Shown in pieces: positions 37,318 through 46,812 of a stretch of DNA of 64,000 bases. Origin of the DNA: Rubellimicrobium rubrum. GTDB taxonomy: Bacteria > Pseudomonadota > Alphaproteobacteria > Rhodobacterales > Rhodobacteraceae. Under the pieces are notes generated by a model, which worked only from the letters and a program-made list of their open reading frames with translations, ran no database searches and was not told the DNA's origin. The DNA lies in NCBI RefSeq assembly GCF_006152115.1, contig NZ_VDFU01000013.1, forward strand, positions 61,380 to 125,379, in the 5' to 3' direction. The first letter of the stretch is position 1; every line of letters starts with the position of its first letter. The translations under genes and the position numbers were made by a program.

Positions 37318-39144
37318 TCAGTTGCCGGTCGCGCCGTCGCCAGCCTCTTCGCCGGCCTCGGCGTCGCCCTGGGTGGGCTCCGTAGCACCATCGGCGGGTT
37401 GAGCCGAACCGGCCTCACCTCCCGTCGCGGTGTCGGCCCCCTCCGCCGCAGTCGCTTCGTCGGCCGCCTCCTCGAGCGGCTCGGCCGTCGCGTCGTCCGG
37501 CAACTCCTCTGCGGCGTCCTGCGCGTCATCGCCGACCTGATCCTCTGCGGCGCCTTCCTCTGCGGCGGGGGCCGCATCATCGGCGACAGGATCGCCCGAG
37601 CCGGCGGCCGGCGCGTTCACGTTCAACGCACCCAAGGCCGCAGCCGGGATGCCCTCGCCACCCGTCATCGCGTGCAGCATGACGTGGAAGATCACGTTCT
37701 GCTCGATCACCCCCCCGACGAGGTGAGCCCAGGGACCGCGGGCGAAGGCCGCAACATCCGCACCCGAATGCGTTTCCGACCCCATCGGAATCAGCGCCTG
37801 CTGAAGGTAGTCCGGATCCGTGGCCTGCTCCTGGGTGACGTTGGGCCGCGTCCCGAAGAAGCTGCCATCCGCCTGCTCGATCATGACCGATCCGGCGCCA
37901 TTGAGGTATCCCACGACGCTGAACGGCTTGCCGTCATTGGCCAGCACCGGCTCGCCCGTATGCTCCTCGCCGGCCGGATCGACGTCCATGCAAAGCCCCG
38001 TGATCGGCGTCCCCCGGCCGCAGTAGCCGTTCAGGGCGATGGCGTGGCCGTGGTCGGCGGTCACGATGATGAGCGTCTCGGCCGGATCGGTCAAGTCCAT
38101 GGCGGTCTGGACGGCCTCGGCGAAGGCGACGCCGTCGGTCACGGTTCGGTGGACGTTCCCGGCATGGTTGGCGTGATCCACACGCCCGCCTTCGGACATC
38201 AGGTAGTAGCCGTTCTCGTTCCGATCGAGCGCCTCGATCGCGGCCGCCGTCATCTCGGCCTGGGTCGGCTCGCCCGTGCGGTCATGCGCGTACTCCATGT
38301 GGCTGGCCTCGAACAGCGCAAGCACGGGGGCGTTGCCGGGGGCCGCCAGCGCCATGAACGTCTCGTCATTCCAGGCATACTGGCCGCCTGCCGCGATGAC
38401 CTCCTCCACGAGGTTGCGCCCGTCGGTGCGCAGTCCGGGGTCGCCCTCCTCGTCGGTGACATCCGCCGGGAGGAAATGCGCGCGCCCCCCACCCAGGGCC
38501 ATGTCGATGACTCCGGCGTTCATCTGGGCCACGAGCTGCGCCGCGAGGTCGGGCTGATTGCAACCCTCGGGGATGAAGGTGTTGTCCTCCCAGTCGCGGT
38601 TGGCCGTGTAGCCATAGACCGCGGCCGGGGTGGCATGGGTCAGGCGGGCGGTCGACACGATGCCCACCGACTTGCCCATGGCGCTCGCGATCTCCGCCAG
38701 GGTGGTGAGGCGACCCTCGACCGCCGCCTGGCAATCGTCGACAGCCACGTCGGGATGCACGTTGATGACGTCGTTCTTCATCTTGACGCCGGTGTTCATA
38801 GCGGCGGCGGTGGGGGCCGAGTCGGGCGTCTGGCCGTTGGTGGTGTAGGTCTTTACCAGGGCCGTGTGCGGGAACGTCTCATGGGGGAGGACGTGGTCAT
38901 CGCCCAGCCCCCCGGCCTGCTGGCCAGCAAAGATGCGGGTCGCGTAATTGGTGCTGACGTCGTTCCCGTCCGCAACGAACAGGATGACGTTGCGCGCGGT
39001 GCCGGTGTTGGACTGAAGGGCGAGCATCTCCTCGACGGTCCCCTGACCCGCGATGAACCACTCGTTCTGCGCCTGGACGAGGTCCTGGGCTCCGGCCGTC
39101 GAAGCCAGGGTGGCCGCGGCGATGGCGATGGCAGACGTTCTCAT
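37318..39144 (-). CDS. phoA: Periplasmic alkaline phosphatase with acidic C-terminal tail
   Basis: A 608-residue precursor. Signal peptide MRTSAIAIAAATLASTAGAQ. The catalytic core (about 21-500) is classical PhoA: VILFVADGND (metal Asp), nucleophile in TPDSAPTAAAMNTG (Ser about 109), VGIVSTARLTHATPAAVYG, MALGGGR, LMSEGGRVDHANHAGN, IIVTADHGHA and METHSGADVAAFARGP-like GSETHSGADVAAFARGP, supplying both zinc sites and the Mg site. It releases phosphate from phosphomonoesters. The last about 100 residues are an Ala/Asp/Glu/Gly-rich tail with no aromatic residues, absent from E. coli PhoA. It lies 240 bp after ugpC on the same strand and may be read from the same promoter. Confidence 0.93.
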   Translation of the reverse strand: MRTSAIAIAAATLASTAGAQDLVQAQNEWFIAGQGTVEEMLALQSNTGTARNVILFVADGNDVSTNYATRIFAGQQAGGLGDDHVLPHETFPHTALVKTYTTNGQTPDSAPTAAAMNTGVKMKNDVINVHPDVAVDDCQAAVEGRLTTLAEIASAMGKSVGIVSTARLTHATPAAVYGYTANRDWEDNTFIPEGCNQPDLAAQLVAQMNAGVIDMALGGGRAHFLPADVTDEEGDPGLRTDGRNLVEEVIAAGGQYAWNDETFMALAAPGNAPVLALFEASHMEYAHDRTGEPTQAEMTAAAIEALDRNENGYYLMSEGGRVDHANHAGNVHRTVTDGVAFAEAVQTAMDLTDPAETLIIVTADHGHAIALNGYCGRGTPITGLCMDVDPAGEEHTGEPVLANDGKPFSVVGYLNGAGSVMIEQADGSFFGTRPNVTQEQATDPDYLQQALIPMGSETHSGADVAAFARGPWAHLVGGVIEQNVIFHVMLHAMTGGEGIPAAALGALNVNAPAAGSGDPVADDAAPAAEEGAAEDQVGDDAQDAAEELPDDATAEPLEEAADEATAAEGADTATGGEAGSAQPADGATEPTQGDAEAGEEAGDGATGN

Positions 39145-39384
39145 GGTGTCTTCCTCCCGAGGGCTTCCGATGAGCCCTGCCCGAAGACTCTAGGAGCGGC
39201 GCTGCCATTGTCTCGCCCAGCCCGACGAAGGCGATCATAACGGCATTCGGGCCGGCCAAGTTCCGCTTCAGCCGCAGGATCGCCCACCGAACGGCATGGG
39301 CCTATAGCCGCGCGTGTCACAGACGTCCCCGCAACTGGACGGGCCGGGATGCGACAGCCCCCACGGACAGCCCGACGCGGAGTC

Positions 39385-40434
39385 TCAGTTGAGCCGCAAG
39401 CCCGTTCCCGGGCTGAAGAGGTGCACGGCCGCAGGCGGAACGGAAAGCCGGACCACATCCGGGACATCCTCGCCGGCAGGCCAGTTGGACACCAGGGGCT
39501 GGCCATCGATCCTCCCGTGCACAAGCCGCGTGGCCCCCAGCTCCTCGACGTAGTCCACCCGGACCGAGAGCGCGTTTGCGGCGGTGCCATCCGCCCTCAC
39601 GAAGTCTTCGGGGCGGATGCCGACGGTCACTTGGCCACTGCCCCCAACCGGGCTCGACAACCGAGCCCCGCCGACGCGCAGGTCGCCGCCGTCCTGCTGC
39701 GCCGCCAGGAGGTTCATGGCCGGCGCCCCGATGAAGGCGGCCACGAAGGTGGACGCAGGCCTGCGGTAGACCTCCAGCGGCGCGCCGATCTGCTCGATCC
39801 TGCCTCCGTTGAGCACGACGAGGCGATCCGCGAGCGTCATCGCCTCCATCTGGTCGTGGGTCACGTAGATGGAGGTCGTGCCCAGTCGCTGCTGCAGGTG
39901 GCGGATCTCGCCCCGCATGCTCCCACGCAGCTTGGCGTCGAGGTTGGACAGAGGCTCGTCGAACAGGAAGACCGCCGGCTCGCGAACGATGGCGCGGCCC
40001 ATGGCCACGCGCTGGCGCTGCCCGCCCGAAAGGGCGCGCGGCTTGCGATCAAGAAAGGGCCCGATCTCCAGGATCTCGGCCGCGGCCGCCACCCGGCGCG
40101 CGATCTCGGCCTTGGGCATCTTCCGGTTGGTGAGCCCATAAGCCAGGTTCTGTCGGACGCTCATGTGCGGATAAAGCGCATAGTTCTGGAAGACCATGGC
40201 GATGTCCCGGTCGGCGGGCTCGATGTCGTTGACGACGCGATCGCCGATCCGGATGGTGCCGCTGGTGACGGTCTCCAGCCCCGCGACCATGCGGAGAAGC
40301 GTGGACTTGCCGCAGCCCGACGGTCCAACCAGCACGAGGAACTCACCATCGGCGATGTCGATCGAAATGTCGGTCACGGCCGGCGTGCCGCCGAAGTAGG
40401 TCTTGCCCACGCGGTCGAGGGTGATGGATGCCAA
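39385..40434 (-). CDS. ugpC: Glycerol-3-phosphate ABC transporter ATP-binding protein UgpC
   Basis: A 349-residue MalK/UgpC-type ATPase: Walker [36 protein letters not shown], signature [17 protein letters not shown], Walker [16 protein letters not shown] and H-loop [14 protein letters not shown]. The C-terminal OB-like regulatory domain has [10 protein letters not shown]. It starts with TTG after GGAG, two bases past the ugpE stop. Assignment to ugp rather than a sugar system rests on the adjacent UgpB and the phosphatase. Confidence 0.88.
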   Translation of the reverse strand: MASITLDRVGKTYFGGTPAVTDISIDIADGEFLVLVGPSGCGKSTLLRMVAGLETVTSGTIRIGDRVVNDIEPADRDIAMVFQNYALYPHMSVRQNLAYGLTNRKMPKAEIARRVAAAAEILEIGPFLDRKPRALSGGQRQRVAMGRAIVREPAVFLFDEPLSNLDAKLRGSMRGEIRHLQQRLGTTSIYVTHDQMEAMTLADRLVVLNGGRIEQIGAPLEVYRRPASTFVAAFIGAPAMNLLAAQQDGGDLRVGGARLSSPVGGSGQVTVGIRPEDFVRADGTAANALSVRVDYVEELGATRLVHGRIDGQPLVSNWPAGEDVPDVVRLSVPPAAVHLFSPGTGLRLN

Positions 40435-40435
40435 T

Positions 40436-41284
40436 CTACTTCTCCGCCTCGATCAGGCCCTTCACGAAGAGCCGCTGCATTGCGATCACGACCAGCACCG
40501 GCGGCAGCATTGCCAGCACCACAGCCGTCATCACGTAGTTCCACTGGGGCACGGCATCGGCCACGTCGGCCATCCGCTTGATGCCGGCGACGACGGTGTA
40601 GTAGCGCGCGTCGGTCGTCACGAGCAGCGGCCAGAGATACTGGTTCCATCCATAGATGAAGAGGATGACGAACAGCGCGGCCATGTTGGTCCGCGACAAT
40701 GGGATCAGGATGTCGCGGAAGAACTTCATCGGCCCTGCCCCGTCGATGCGCGCGGCCTCCATGAGCTCGTCCGGGATCGTGAGAAAGACCTGCCGGAACA
40801 GGAAGGTCGCCGTGGCCGAGGCGATGAGAGGCACAGTCAGCCCCGCATAGGAGTTCAGCATCCCCAGGTCCGCCACGACCTCGAAGGTCGGCACGATTCT
40901 GACCTCGACCGGCAGCATTAGGGTGATGAAGATGATCCAGAACGCCAACTGCCGGAACGGGAAGCGGAAATAGACGATCGCGAAGGCCGAGGTGATGGAG
41001 ATCGCGATCTTCCCGAGCGCGATAACCAGGGCCATGATGAGGCTGTTCGTCATCATCAGACCAAGCGGCGGCGCCCCCGAGCTGGAGATGCCCTGCCCCA
41101 TCATGGCCGCATAGTTCGCCCCCGCCTGATTGCCAGGCAGGAGGGGAATGACCCCCGAGGAGAACGCCGTGGAAGGATGCGTCGAGGCGATGAGCGCCAG
41201 GTAGACGGGAAAGGTGACGACGGCCACCCCGAGGATCAGCACGACATGGGTGAGGACGTTGAGGAAAGGACGGTGCTCGACCAC
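40436..41284 (-). CDS. ugpE: Glycerol-3-phosphate ABC transporter permease UgpE
   Basis: A 282-residue MalG-type permease with six helices. The EAA loop is [20 protein letters not shown], and the region [27 protein letters not shown] followed by [22 protein letters not shown] is characteristic of UgpE. It starts with GTG behind a GGAG, four bases after the ugpA stop. Confidence 0.9.
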   Translation of the reverse strand: MVEHRPFLNVLTHVVLILGVAVVTFPVYLALIASTHPSTAFSSGVIPLLPGNQAGANYAAMMGQGISSSGAPPLGLMMTNSLIMALVIALGKIAISITSAFAIVYFRFPFRQLAFWIIFITLMLPVEVRIVPTFEVVADLGMLNSYAGLTVPLIASATATFLFRQVFLTIPDELMEAARIDGAGPMKFFRDILIPLSRTNMAALFVILFIYGWNQYLWPLLVTTDARYYTVVAGIKRMADVADAVPQWNYVMTAVVLAMLPPVLVVIAMQRLFVKGLIEAEK

Positions 41285-41288
41285 TGGG

Positions 41289-42167
41289 TCAGTACTCCAC
41301 GCGCCGTTCGATCCAGCGGAACTGGATCATGGTCATGGTGATGACGAGGGCCATGAGGATGACCGACTGCGCCGCCGAGGACCCGAGGTCCAGCTCCAGG
41401 AAGCCGTCCTCGTAGACTTTGTAGATCAGGATGTTGGTGGCCTGGTTGGGACCGCCTTCGGTGGTCGCGTGGATGATCCCGAAGGTGTCGAACATCGTGT
41501 AGACGATGTTGACCACTAGGAGAAAGAAGGTCGTGGGCGCCAGCAGCGGGAAGGTGATCGTCCAGAAGCGCTTGAACGGTCCCGCCCCGTCGATGGCTGC
41601 CGCTTCGCGAAGGGAGGCCGGAATGGCCTGGAGCCCCGCCAGGAAGAAGAGGAAGTTGTAGCTGATCTGCTTCCAACTCGCCGCGACCACCACGAGGATC
41701 ATTGCATCCGAGGGGCGCAGGCTGTGGTTCCAGTCGTACCCGACGCCATTGAGCAGGTAAGGCAGGATGCCGATAGTGGGATTGAAGATGAACCACCACA
41801 TGATCCCCGCGACGGCCGGCGCCACGGCATAAGGCCAGACCAGAAGCGTCGTATAGACGCGGGCCGTCCGGACGACCCGGTCCGCCGCTACGGCAAGAAG
41901 CAGCGACAGGCCCATCGACAGCACCGCTACCGCGATCGAGAAGACGACCGTGACCTGAAGCGAGTTCAGGTACTCCTCGCTGCGAAACAGCGCCCGGTAG
42001 TTGGCCAATCCCACGAAGTTCGTCGACAGACCGAAGGCATCCTCCCGCAAGAAGCTCTGCCGCACGGCCTGCCCCGCCGGCCATAGGAAGAAGACCATCG
42101 TGATGAGAAGCTGGGGCGCCAGCAGGAGCCAGGGCAGAAGGCGTCCACCGAAGACGGTCCGTTTCAT
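41289..42167 (-). CDS. ugpA: Glycerol-3-phosphate ABC transporter permease UgpA
   Basis: A 292-residue MalF-type permease with six helices. It has [17 protein letters not shown] and [10 protein letters not shown] at the N-terminus, [11 protein letters not shown], and the EAA loop [18 protein letters not shown], all typical of UgpA. It pairs with UgpE in the membrane channel. It is separated from ugpB by about 70 bp that contain a strong hairpin. Confidence 0.9.
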   Translation of the reverse strand: MKRTVFGGRLLPWLLLAPQLLITMVFFLWPAGQAVRQSFLREDAFGLSTNFVGLANYRALFRSEEYLNSLQVTVVFSIAVAVLSMGLSLLLAVAADRVVRTARVYTTLLVWPYAVAPAVAGIMWWFIFNPTIGILPYLLNGVGYDWNHSLRPSDAMILVVVAASWKQISYNFLFFLAGLQAIPASLREAAAIDGAGPFKRFWTITFPLLAPTTFFLLVVNIVYTMFDTFGIIHATTEGGPNQATNILIYKVYEDGFLELDLGSSAAQSVILMALVITMTMIQFRWIERRVEY

Positions 42168-42189
42168 GCGTCGGTCCTGTCAAGAAGCG

Positions 42190-42213
42190 GGAGGCCCGCC
42201 GAGGCGGGCCTCC
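42190..42213 (-). other. Strong inverted repeat between ugpB and ugpA
   Basis: Perfect 11-bp arms, GGAGGCCCGCC and GGCGGGCCTCC, separated by two bases, between the ugpB stop and ugpA start. No T-run follows. Likely an mRNA-stabilising or attenuating hairpin raising binding-protein output over the permeases. Confidence 0.75.
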
Positions 42214-42236
42214 GGTAGCAAGGGAATGAGCGGGCG

Positions 42237-43559
42237 TCAGTTGCCGGACGTGGTTTCGAACTCCCGCAGAAGGGTGTTGCCCCGCTCCACCACCGCATCA
42301 AGCGCGCCTTGGGCGTCCTCGTCCCCCGCCAGGAGCGCCTGGAACTCCTCGTCGATGATGTCACGGATCTGGACATAGCTGCCGAAGCGCAGGCCCTTGG
42401 AGTTCTCGGTCGGCGCGTTCAGCGTGATCTGCTGGATAGAGATGTCCGTGCCGGGATTGGCCTCGTAGAACCCCTGCTCCCGCGACAGGTCATACGCGGC
42501 TTGGGTGATCGGCAGGTAGCCCGAGAACTGGTGCCAGTCGGCCTGCACCTCGGGCGAGGACAGATAGGTGAAGAAGTCCGCGACGCCGCGATAGACCTCC
42601 TCGTCCTTCCCCTGAAGGACCCAAAGCGTCGCGCCCCCGATGATCGAGTTCTGCGGGGCCCCTTCCACGTCGGCGTAGTAGGGCAGCATGCCGTAGCCCA
42701 CCTCGAAGGCGGTCGCATTGGCGACGACCCCGGCCCGGCCTGCGGAAGAGTTGAAGTAGATCGCGCATTCCTGGCTGTAGAATTTGGGGGGCGCGTCGTC
42801 CCCGCCGCCGGGCCCGCCATATTGGAAGAGCCCATCGTCCTGCCAGCGGGCCAGGTTCTCCCAGTGACGGACCTGAAGCGGGCCGTTGACCGACAACTCG
42901 GCCCCCAAGCCACCGAAGCCATTCTCCAACGTTCCGATCGGCTGGTTATGCCAGGCAGACAGGTTCTCGGTGTGAATCCAACTGATCCAGGCGGTCGTGA
43001 AGCCACAGGGGGCCGCGCCGGACTCGATGATCTGGCGCGAGAACTGCTCCAGCTCCTCCCAAGTCTTGGGCGGAGTCTCGGGATCCAGGCCGGCAGCCTC
43101 GAATACGTCCTTGTTGTAGTAAAGGATCGGCGTCGAGGAGTTGAATGGCATCGAGAGCATGTTGCCCTCGGTGTCGGTGTAATAGCCCACGACGGCCGGG
43201 AGGAACGCGGCGGGATCGAACGGCTCGCCCATGTCCGCCATCAGCTGATAGACCGGATAGGTCGCGCCCTTCGCCGCCATCATCGTGCCGGTGCCGACCT
43301 CGAAGACCTGCACGATGGCCGGCTGCTCGCCTGCACGGAAGGCCGCAATCGCGGCGGTCATGGTTTCGGGATAAGTGCCCTTGAAAGTCGGGACGACCGT
43401 GAACTCCTGTTGGCTGGCGTTGTAGCCGGCCACGATCTCCTCAAGCTTGGCGCCGTTCTCGCCGCCCATGGCGTGCCACCAGTGCACCTCGGTCTGGGCG
43501 GATACGGCGGAAGCAGCGGCCATCAGAGCCAGCGTCGAGGTTGCCAGAATGCGGACCAT
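42237..43559 (-). CDS. ugpB: Glycerol-3-phosphate periplasmic binding protein UgpB
   Basis: A 440-residue solute-binding protein (family 1) with signal peptide VRILATSTLALMAAASAVSA. The mature start TEVHWWHAMGGENGAKLEEI, then YNASQQEFTVVPTFKGTYPETM, IVQVFEVGTGTMMAAKGA and MPFNSSTPILYYNKDVFEAAGLDP are near-diagnostic of UgpB, whose conserved Trp and Tyr residues hold glycerol-3-phosphate or glycerophosphodiesters. GGGAGG precedes the ATG. It heads ugpBAEC and lies behind a Pho-box-like site. Confidence 0.95.
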   Translation of the reverse strand: MVRILATSTLALMAAASAVSAQTEVHWWHAMGGENGAKLEEIVAGYNASQQEFTVVPTFKGTYPETMTAAIAAFRAGEQPAIVQVFEVGTGTMMAAKGATYPVYQLMADMGEPFDPAAFLPAVVGYYTDTEGNMLSMPFNSSTPILYYNKDVFEAAGLDPETPPKTWEELEQFSRQIIESGAAPCGFTTAWISWIHTENLSAWHNQPIGTLENGFGGLGAELSVNGPLQVRHWENLARWQDDGLFQYGGPGGGDDAPPKFYSQECAIYFNSSAGRAGVVANATAFEVGYGMLPYYADVEGAPQNSIIGGATLWVLQGKDEEVYRGVADFFTYLSSPEVQADWHQFSGYLPITQAAYDLSREQGFYEANPGTDISIQQITLNAPTENSKGLRFGSYVQIRDIIDEEFQALLAGDEDAQGALDAVVERGNTLLREFETTSGN

Positions 43560-44035
43560 CGTGTCCTCCCAATTGACTAATTCTTATGTTCTTGGGGATG
43601 ATCGTGACGGCCGCACGGAGATTGTGTCAAGTTTTTATGACAGTAACAGCTTGGCAAGTGACCCATGGTCACCGTCGGCTACCGAAACCCTCGGCCTTGA
43701 TCGTCGCCCCGCCACCAAGTCCAGACGGTACCGGCTCAGGCGGGTGAGTGCCGATCTGGCCGTCTCCCGGCATTCCGCACGCGGGCGGTCAGAGACGCGC
43801 AAGGTCACGGCCAGAGCCATGGGCCAAGGCGGCTCGCTTCCAAGCCGCGCTTCGTTCATCGGGCCTGAACGTAACACATCCTGGATCGCCACCAGCCGGA
43901 GCGGGAACGGACACGCCGGCCCGGGGCGGGGCAGCATGTCCAGATGGATCCCCTGCTACGGGGCATCCCTCCACCGCCCGTGACTGGCGCAAGAAGCGGG
44001 CCCAAGGCCCTCGCATGTTGCCGCAGCGGAGCCGA
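43560..44035. other. ugpB upstream region
   Basis: About 480 bp. The ugpB-proximal 90 bp are A+T-rich and carry the Pho-box-like site. The remainder, toward the small secreted-protein gene, shows nothing recognisable. Confidence 0.5.
43624..43643 (-). promoter_or_regulatory. Pho-box-like site upstream of ugpB
   Basis: Read toward ugpB, the sequence is CTGTCAT, five A, then CTTGACAC. This closely follows the PhoB operator (two CTGTCAT-like halves about 11 bp apart), with one extra spacer base and an imperfect second half. It ends 65 bp upstream of the ugpB ATG. TTGACA within the second half could also act as a -35, though no clear -10 follows. Control by phosphate limitation is expected. Confidence 0.65.
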
Positions 44036-44398
44036 TCAGGGGGTGAGCGGGTGGCAGTATGCCGCACCGCCGCCGTGGACGCCCGTCATGGAGGTGGCCG
44101 CCCGGACGCACTCGGTCCCCGTATCGAGCCGAAGCACGACGCTGGGCACCTGGGTGTTGCGGGTCAGGACCACGAGCATATGGGGACCGGGCAGCATCTG
44201 ATCCTCGGGAAAGTTGGACAGGCCCTGGATCGGGTCATAGACCCAGATGCCGGCGGTCACGAGATCGGCGGGCGCGATGCTACGGCCAGGATCATCGCCA
44301 AGAAGGCGGTCGAGGACGCCCTGTGCCTGCGCGCCCTGGCTCCAGAGCGTCAGTGCCATCACGCTGGCCGCAAGGGTCTGTCGAGAAATGACGATCAT
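44036..44398 (-). CDS. Small secreted protein of unknown function
   Basis: A 120-residue protein with a signal peptide (MIVISRQTLAASVMALTLWS, cleaved near AQA/QG). The mature part of about 95 residues includes VTAGIWVYDPIQGLSNFPEDQML, VLTRNTQVPSVVLRLDTG and two cysteines (ECVRA and AYCHP) that could form a disulphide. I do not recognise the family. An AGGTG lies upstream of the ATG; the frame is open further upstream without coding character. Confidence 0.6.
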   Translation of the reverse strand: MIVISRQTLAASVMALTLWSQGAQAQGVLDRLLGDDPGRSIAPADLVTAGIWVYDPIQGLSNFPEDQMLPGPHMLVVLTRNTQVPSVVLRLDTGTECVRAATSMTGVHGGGAAYCHPLTP

Positions 44399-44668
44399 GT
44401 CGGTTCTGCACCTCGGCTGAGTTGTTCGAGCCGTCATAGCACGACCTCGGGGCGAGGGGGCCATCCCCGTGGCCCTCTGCCCGGAAGGCATCCACAATAA
44501 TGACCTATTCGCGATGCCAGCCCCGCGAAGGGCGCACGACTCCAGCACTCTCACGTACGCGCACTCCGGGCCAAACCAACGTCTTCAGCAACGCATCACC
44601 CTAAGGCCACCTCCAGCGCGTGTTCATGCGGGACAACTCCCGTTCCAGAGAAAGAATGAGCTGGACCG

Positions 44669-45310
44669 CTATCGCCACGCCCCGTCCGACTGCGAAGTTG
44701 CCCCTGTGATTACCGGGCGGGCGCTCGTGCTCGCGATCACCGGCAGCGTCTTCAACCCCGGGGCCCCGTCACTCTCGACCCAGTCGACAAGCTCCTGCCT
44801 GAGCCGCACCTCGGTGGCGGGGTCGCCCAACTCCGGGTTGCCGCAAGGGCAGTGGTAGAACCCCGAGATGATGGAAAACCGGGAAAAGGACTGCACCTCC
44901 TCGAACCCTCCAATCGTTTCGACGACTGCCCTGTAGCAGTCGACCGTGCTGATCGGCGGAATGCCTCATCGGACCAGCCAAGATACAGGATCAGCCTGCC
45001 ACCCGTGTCGCGGAAAGCCGCCAAGTATGGGTCATTGGCGTTATGGACCGCACCAAACTCCTGCAGGCCGTCGTGCTCTGCCCCGCTGAACTCGACGTCG
45101 GACAACTCCATGTCATCCGCCCGCTCTCCAGCGTGGCCGTGAGGCGACAATGCCCCAGAGCGAGGCCACCAGCATAAGTGTTGTCGGATTCCTGAGCCTC
45201 GTCGTCGGGCTGAAGCAGCCAGGTGACCCACGCGACCTCGGATCCGAAGGGCTGCCCGCCGCTGTAGAGCCTTAGGCCCTTGGCATGGATGGCGAAGGCC
45301 CTGTTCTGCC
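44669..45310 (-). pseudogene. Frameshifted C-terminal remnant of a tannase/feruloyl esterase
   Basis: Three successive frames together read as the C-terminal part of a tannase/feruloyl esterase. Frame 1 (about 45,300-45,150) has LYSGGQPFGSEVAWVTWL; frame 2 (about 45,110-44,960) has DPYLAAFRDTGGRLILYLGW then SDEAF; frame 3 (to 44,669) has STVDCYRAVVETIGG, FSIISGFYHCPCGNPE and RQELVDWVESDGAPG. In intact enzymes the GWxD Asp and the GxxHC His complete the catalytic triad; both survive here but in different frames. At least two frameshifts (near 45,130 and 44,960) separate them, and the N-terminal about two-thirds, with the catalytic Ser, is gone, replaced by the next gene. Confidence 0.8.
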
Positions 45311-45349
45311 GACGACGTCGATGCGAGCCGCGCCTTCTTGGGTGGAGCT

Positions 45350-46030
45350 TCACTCCCCGATCCGAAGCGCGATCCATATGGTATGCCGGGCACCGCGCTT
45401 GGTGCGCCCGGCCCTCACGGTCCGGGCACTGACGTCGAAGCCGCACCGGGCCAGCCGCTTCGAGAAGCCGTCATCCGGGGCGGCGGACCAGACCGCCAGG
45501 ACGCCGCCCGCGGTGAGTGCCCGACGCGCCGCACGCAACCCGCCCTCGCCGTAAAGCACGTCGTTGTCCGGACGGGTCAGACCGCCGGGCCCATTGTCGA
45601 CGTCCAGCAGGATCGCGTCGAACCTGTCCGTGCCCTCTCGGATCGCTTCGCCGACGTCGCCTGTCCGCACCTCGACCCGAGGGTCCGAGAGGCAATCCCC
45701 AAAGACCTCGGCCATGTGCAGCGACGCCCAGCCGACAAGTTCGGGCACGATCTCCGACACGATCAACCGCGCGTCCGCAGGAGCCATGGCCTGTGCGGCT
45801 CGAAGGGTGAATCCCATGCCGAGTCCGCCGATCAGCACCCGGGGCGCCGGCCGGCCAGCCAAGTGGTCGAGGGCCAGCGTGGCAAGTGCCTCCTCGGAAC
45901 CGCCGAGCCTGCTGTTCATCAGCTCGTTCCCGTCCCCGAGCCGGATCGAGAACTCGTTCCCTCGCCGCAGCAGCCTGAGCGTGTCTCCTTGGGGCGCCGT
46001 CGCCGTCGCCAAGTTGATCCAGGGCAGCAT
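45350..46030 (-). CDS. Spermidine-synthase-like methyltransferase-fold protein
   Basis: A 226-residue protein with the nucleotide-binding core of the spermine/spermidine synthase family: VLIGGLGMGFTLRAA (SAM or decarboxylated-SAM loop), RLIVSEIVPELVGWA (acidic end of strand 2) and FDAILLDVDNGPGGL (catalytic Asp region). It lacks the N-terminal beta-domain of true spermidine synthases, like many short relatives annotated as such in alphaproteobacteria, so polyamine synthesis is not proven. AGGAC precedes the ATG. Confidence 0.8.
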   Translation of the reverse strand: MLPWINLATATAPQGDTLRLLRRGNEFSIRLGDGNELMNSRLGGSEEALATLALDHLAGRPAPRVLIGGLGMGFTLRAAQAMAPADARLIVSEIVPELVGWASLHMAEVFGDCLSDPRVEVRTGDVGEAIREGTDRFDAILLDVDNGPGGLTRPDNDVLYGEGGLRAARRALTAGGVLAVWSAAPDDGFSKRLARCGFDVSARTVRAGRTKRGARHTIWIALRIGE

Positions 46031-46812
46031 ACCGAATGTCCTATCGCTGAAGCTGACCCACAGCGTACCTCACCCTGGGAGCCATCAGAAGGTGCGGTGC
46101 CCCGACGGGGGAGGATACCGGCGAAACCGGAAGGAAAGCCTGGCACCGCTGGCGATCGCACCCGACCAGCCGGGGTTCAAAAGATCGGCTTCCCTGGCTG
46201 ACCGATTATGGCGAGAAGACCCGCCCGCGCGAGGGGCAGCAGCCCTGGTCCGAGAGCCTGCATCTTTCCGCACCACTCAGTCGGGATCAGCAGCCTGGCC
46301 AAGGGCAGCGCCCAAGGCCGCTCATCGTCGCGGATGCGTGATCGACGCACCAGCGCGAGCAGCAGGAGGGCAATCCAGACACCGATCTGATCTGCGCCGC
46401 GAACATGGCCCGCAACCCGTCCAGCGGGACCGGACCGTTCTGTAACTCGCGCCGCGGTGCCGGACTCGTGCAGGGGCCTCCCGACCCGCTTGGGCGAACA
46501 CAAGAACCGCCCCGGGGACAACGCCGCAAGGCGGATGATGTCAGGACCGGTCCTGGAGGACCGCGAAGTGCTGCATCAGGGTCTGCCGCGTCGTGATGCT
46601 GCCCCTGCCCCGCTCAGATCAAGCTTGCCGAGCCCCACCCGCGCACAGGACGTTCGGCCCCCCGTCCTGAGCGACCTTAACTCGATATGGTCCATTCCAG
46701 GGAAAGACCGCCCAAGACGGAGTACCGGTCATGCGGCGTATTCCTCCAGTTTGCCACTGTGCGCTGTCCAGTCGCATCACGACGCCTGGACGCATCAGGG
46801 TCAGGCGCTCGC
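46031..46812. other. Gene-poor stretch, nothing firm
   Basis: About 780 bp. A minus-strand open frame (46177-46521) has one hydrophobic run (IGVWIALLLLALV) followed by a basic patch and might be a small membrane protein, but it has no family, no ribosome-binding site I trust and an odd N-terminus. Nothing else is recognised. Confidence 0.35.

Noticed and set aside
39190..39240. Short minus-strand stretch MIAFVGLGETMAAPLL upstream of phoA, like a dehydrogenase N-terminus
   Set aside because: Only about 18 residues, no continuation in any frame and no start signal; most likely coincidence.
46177..46521. Possible small membrane protein
   Set aside because: One hydrophobic run only, no family or credible start; mentioned in the gap entry.
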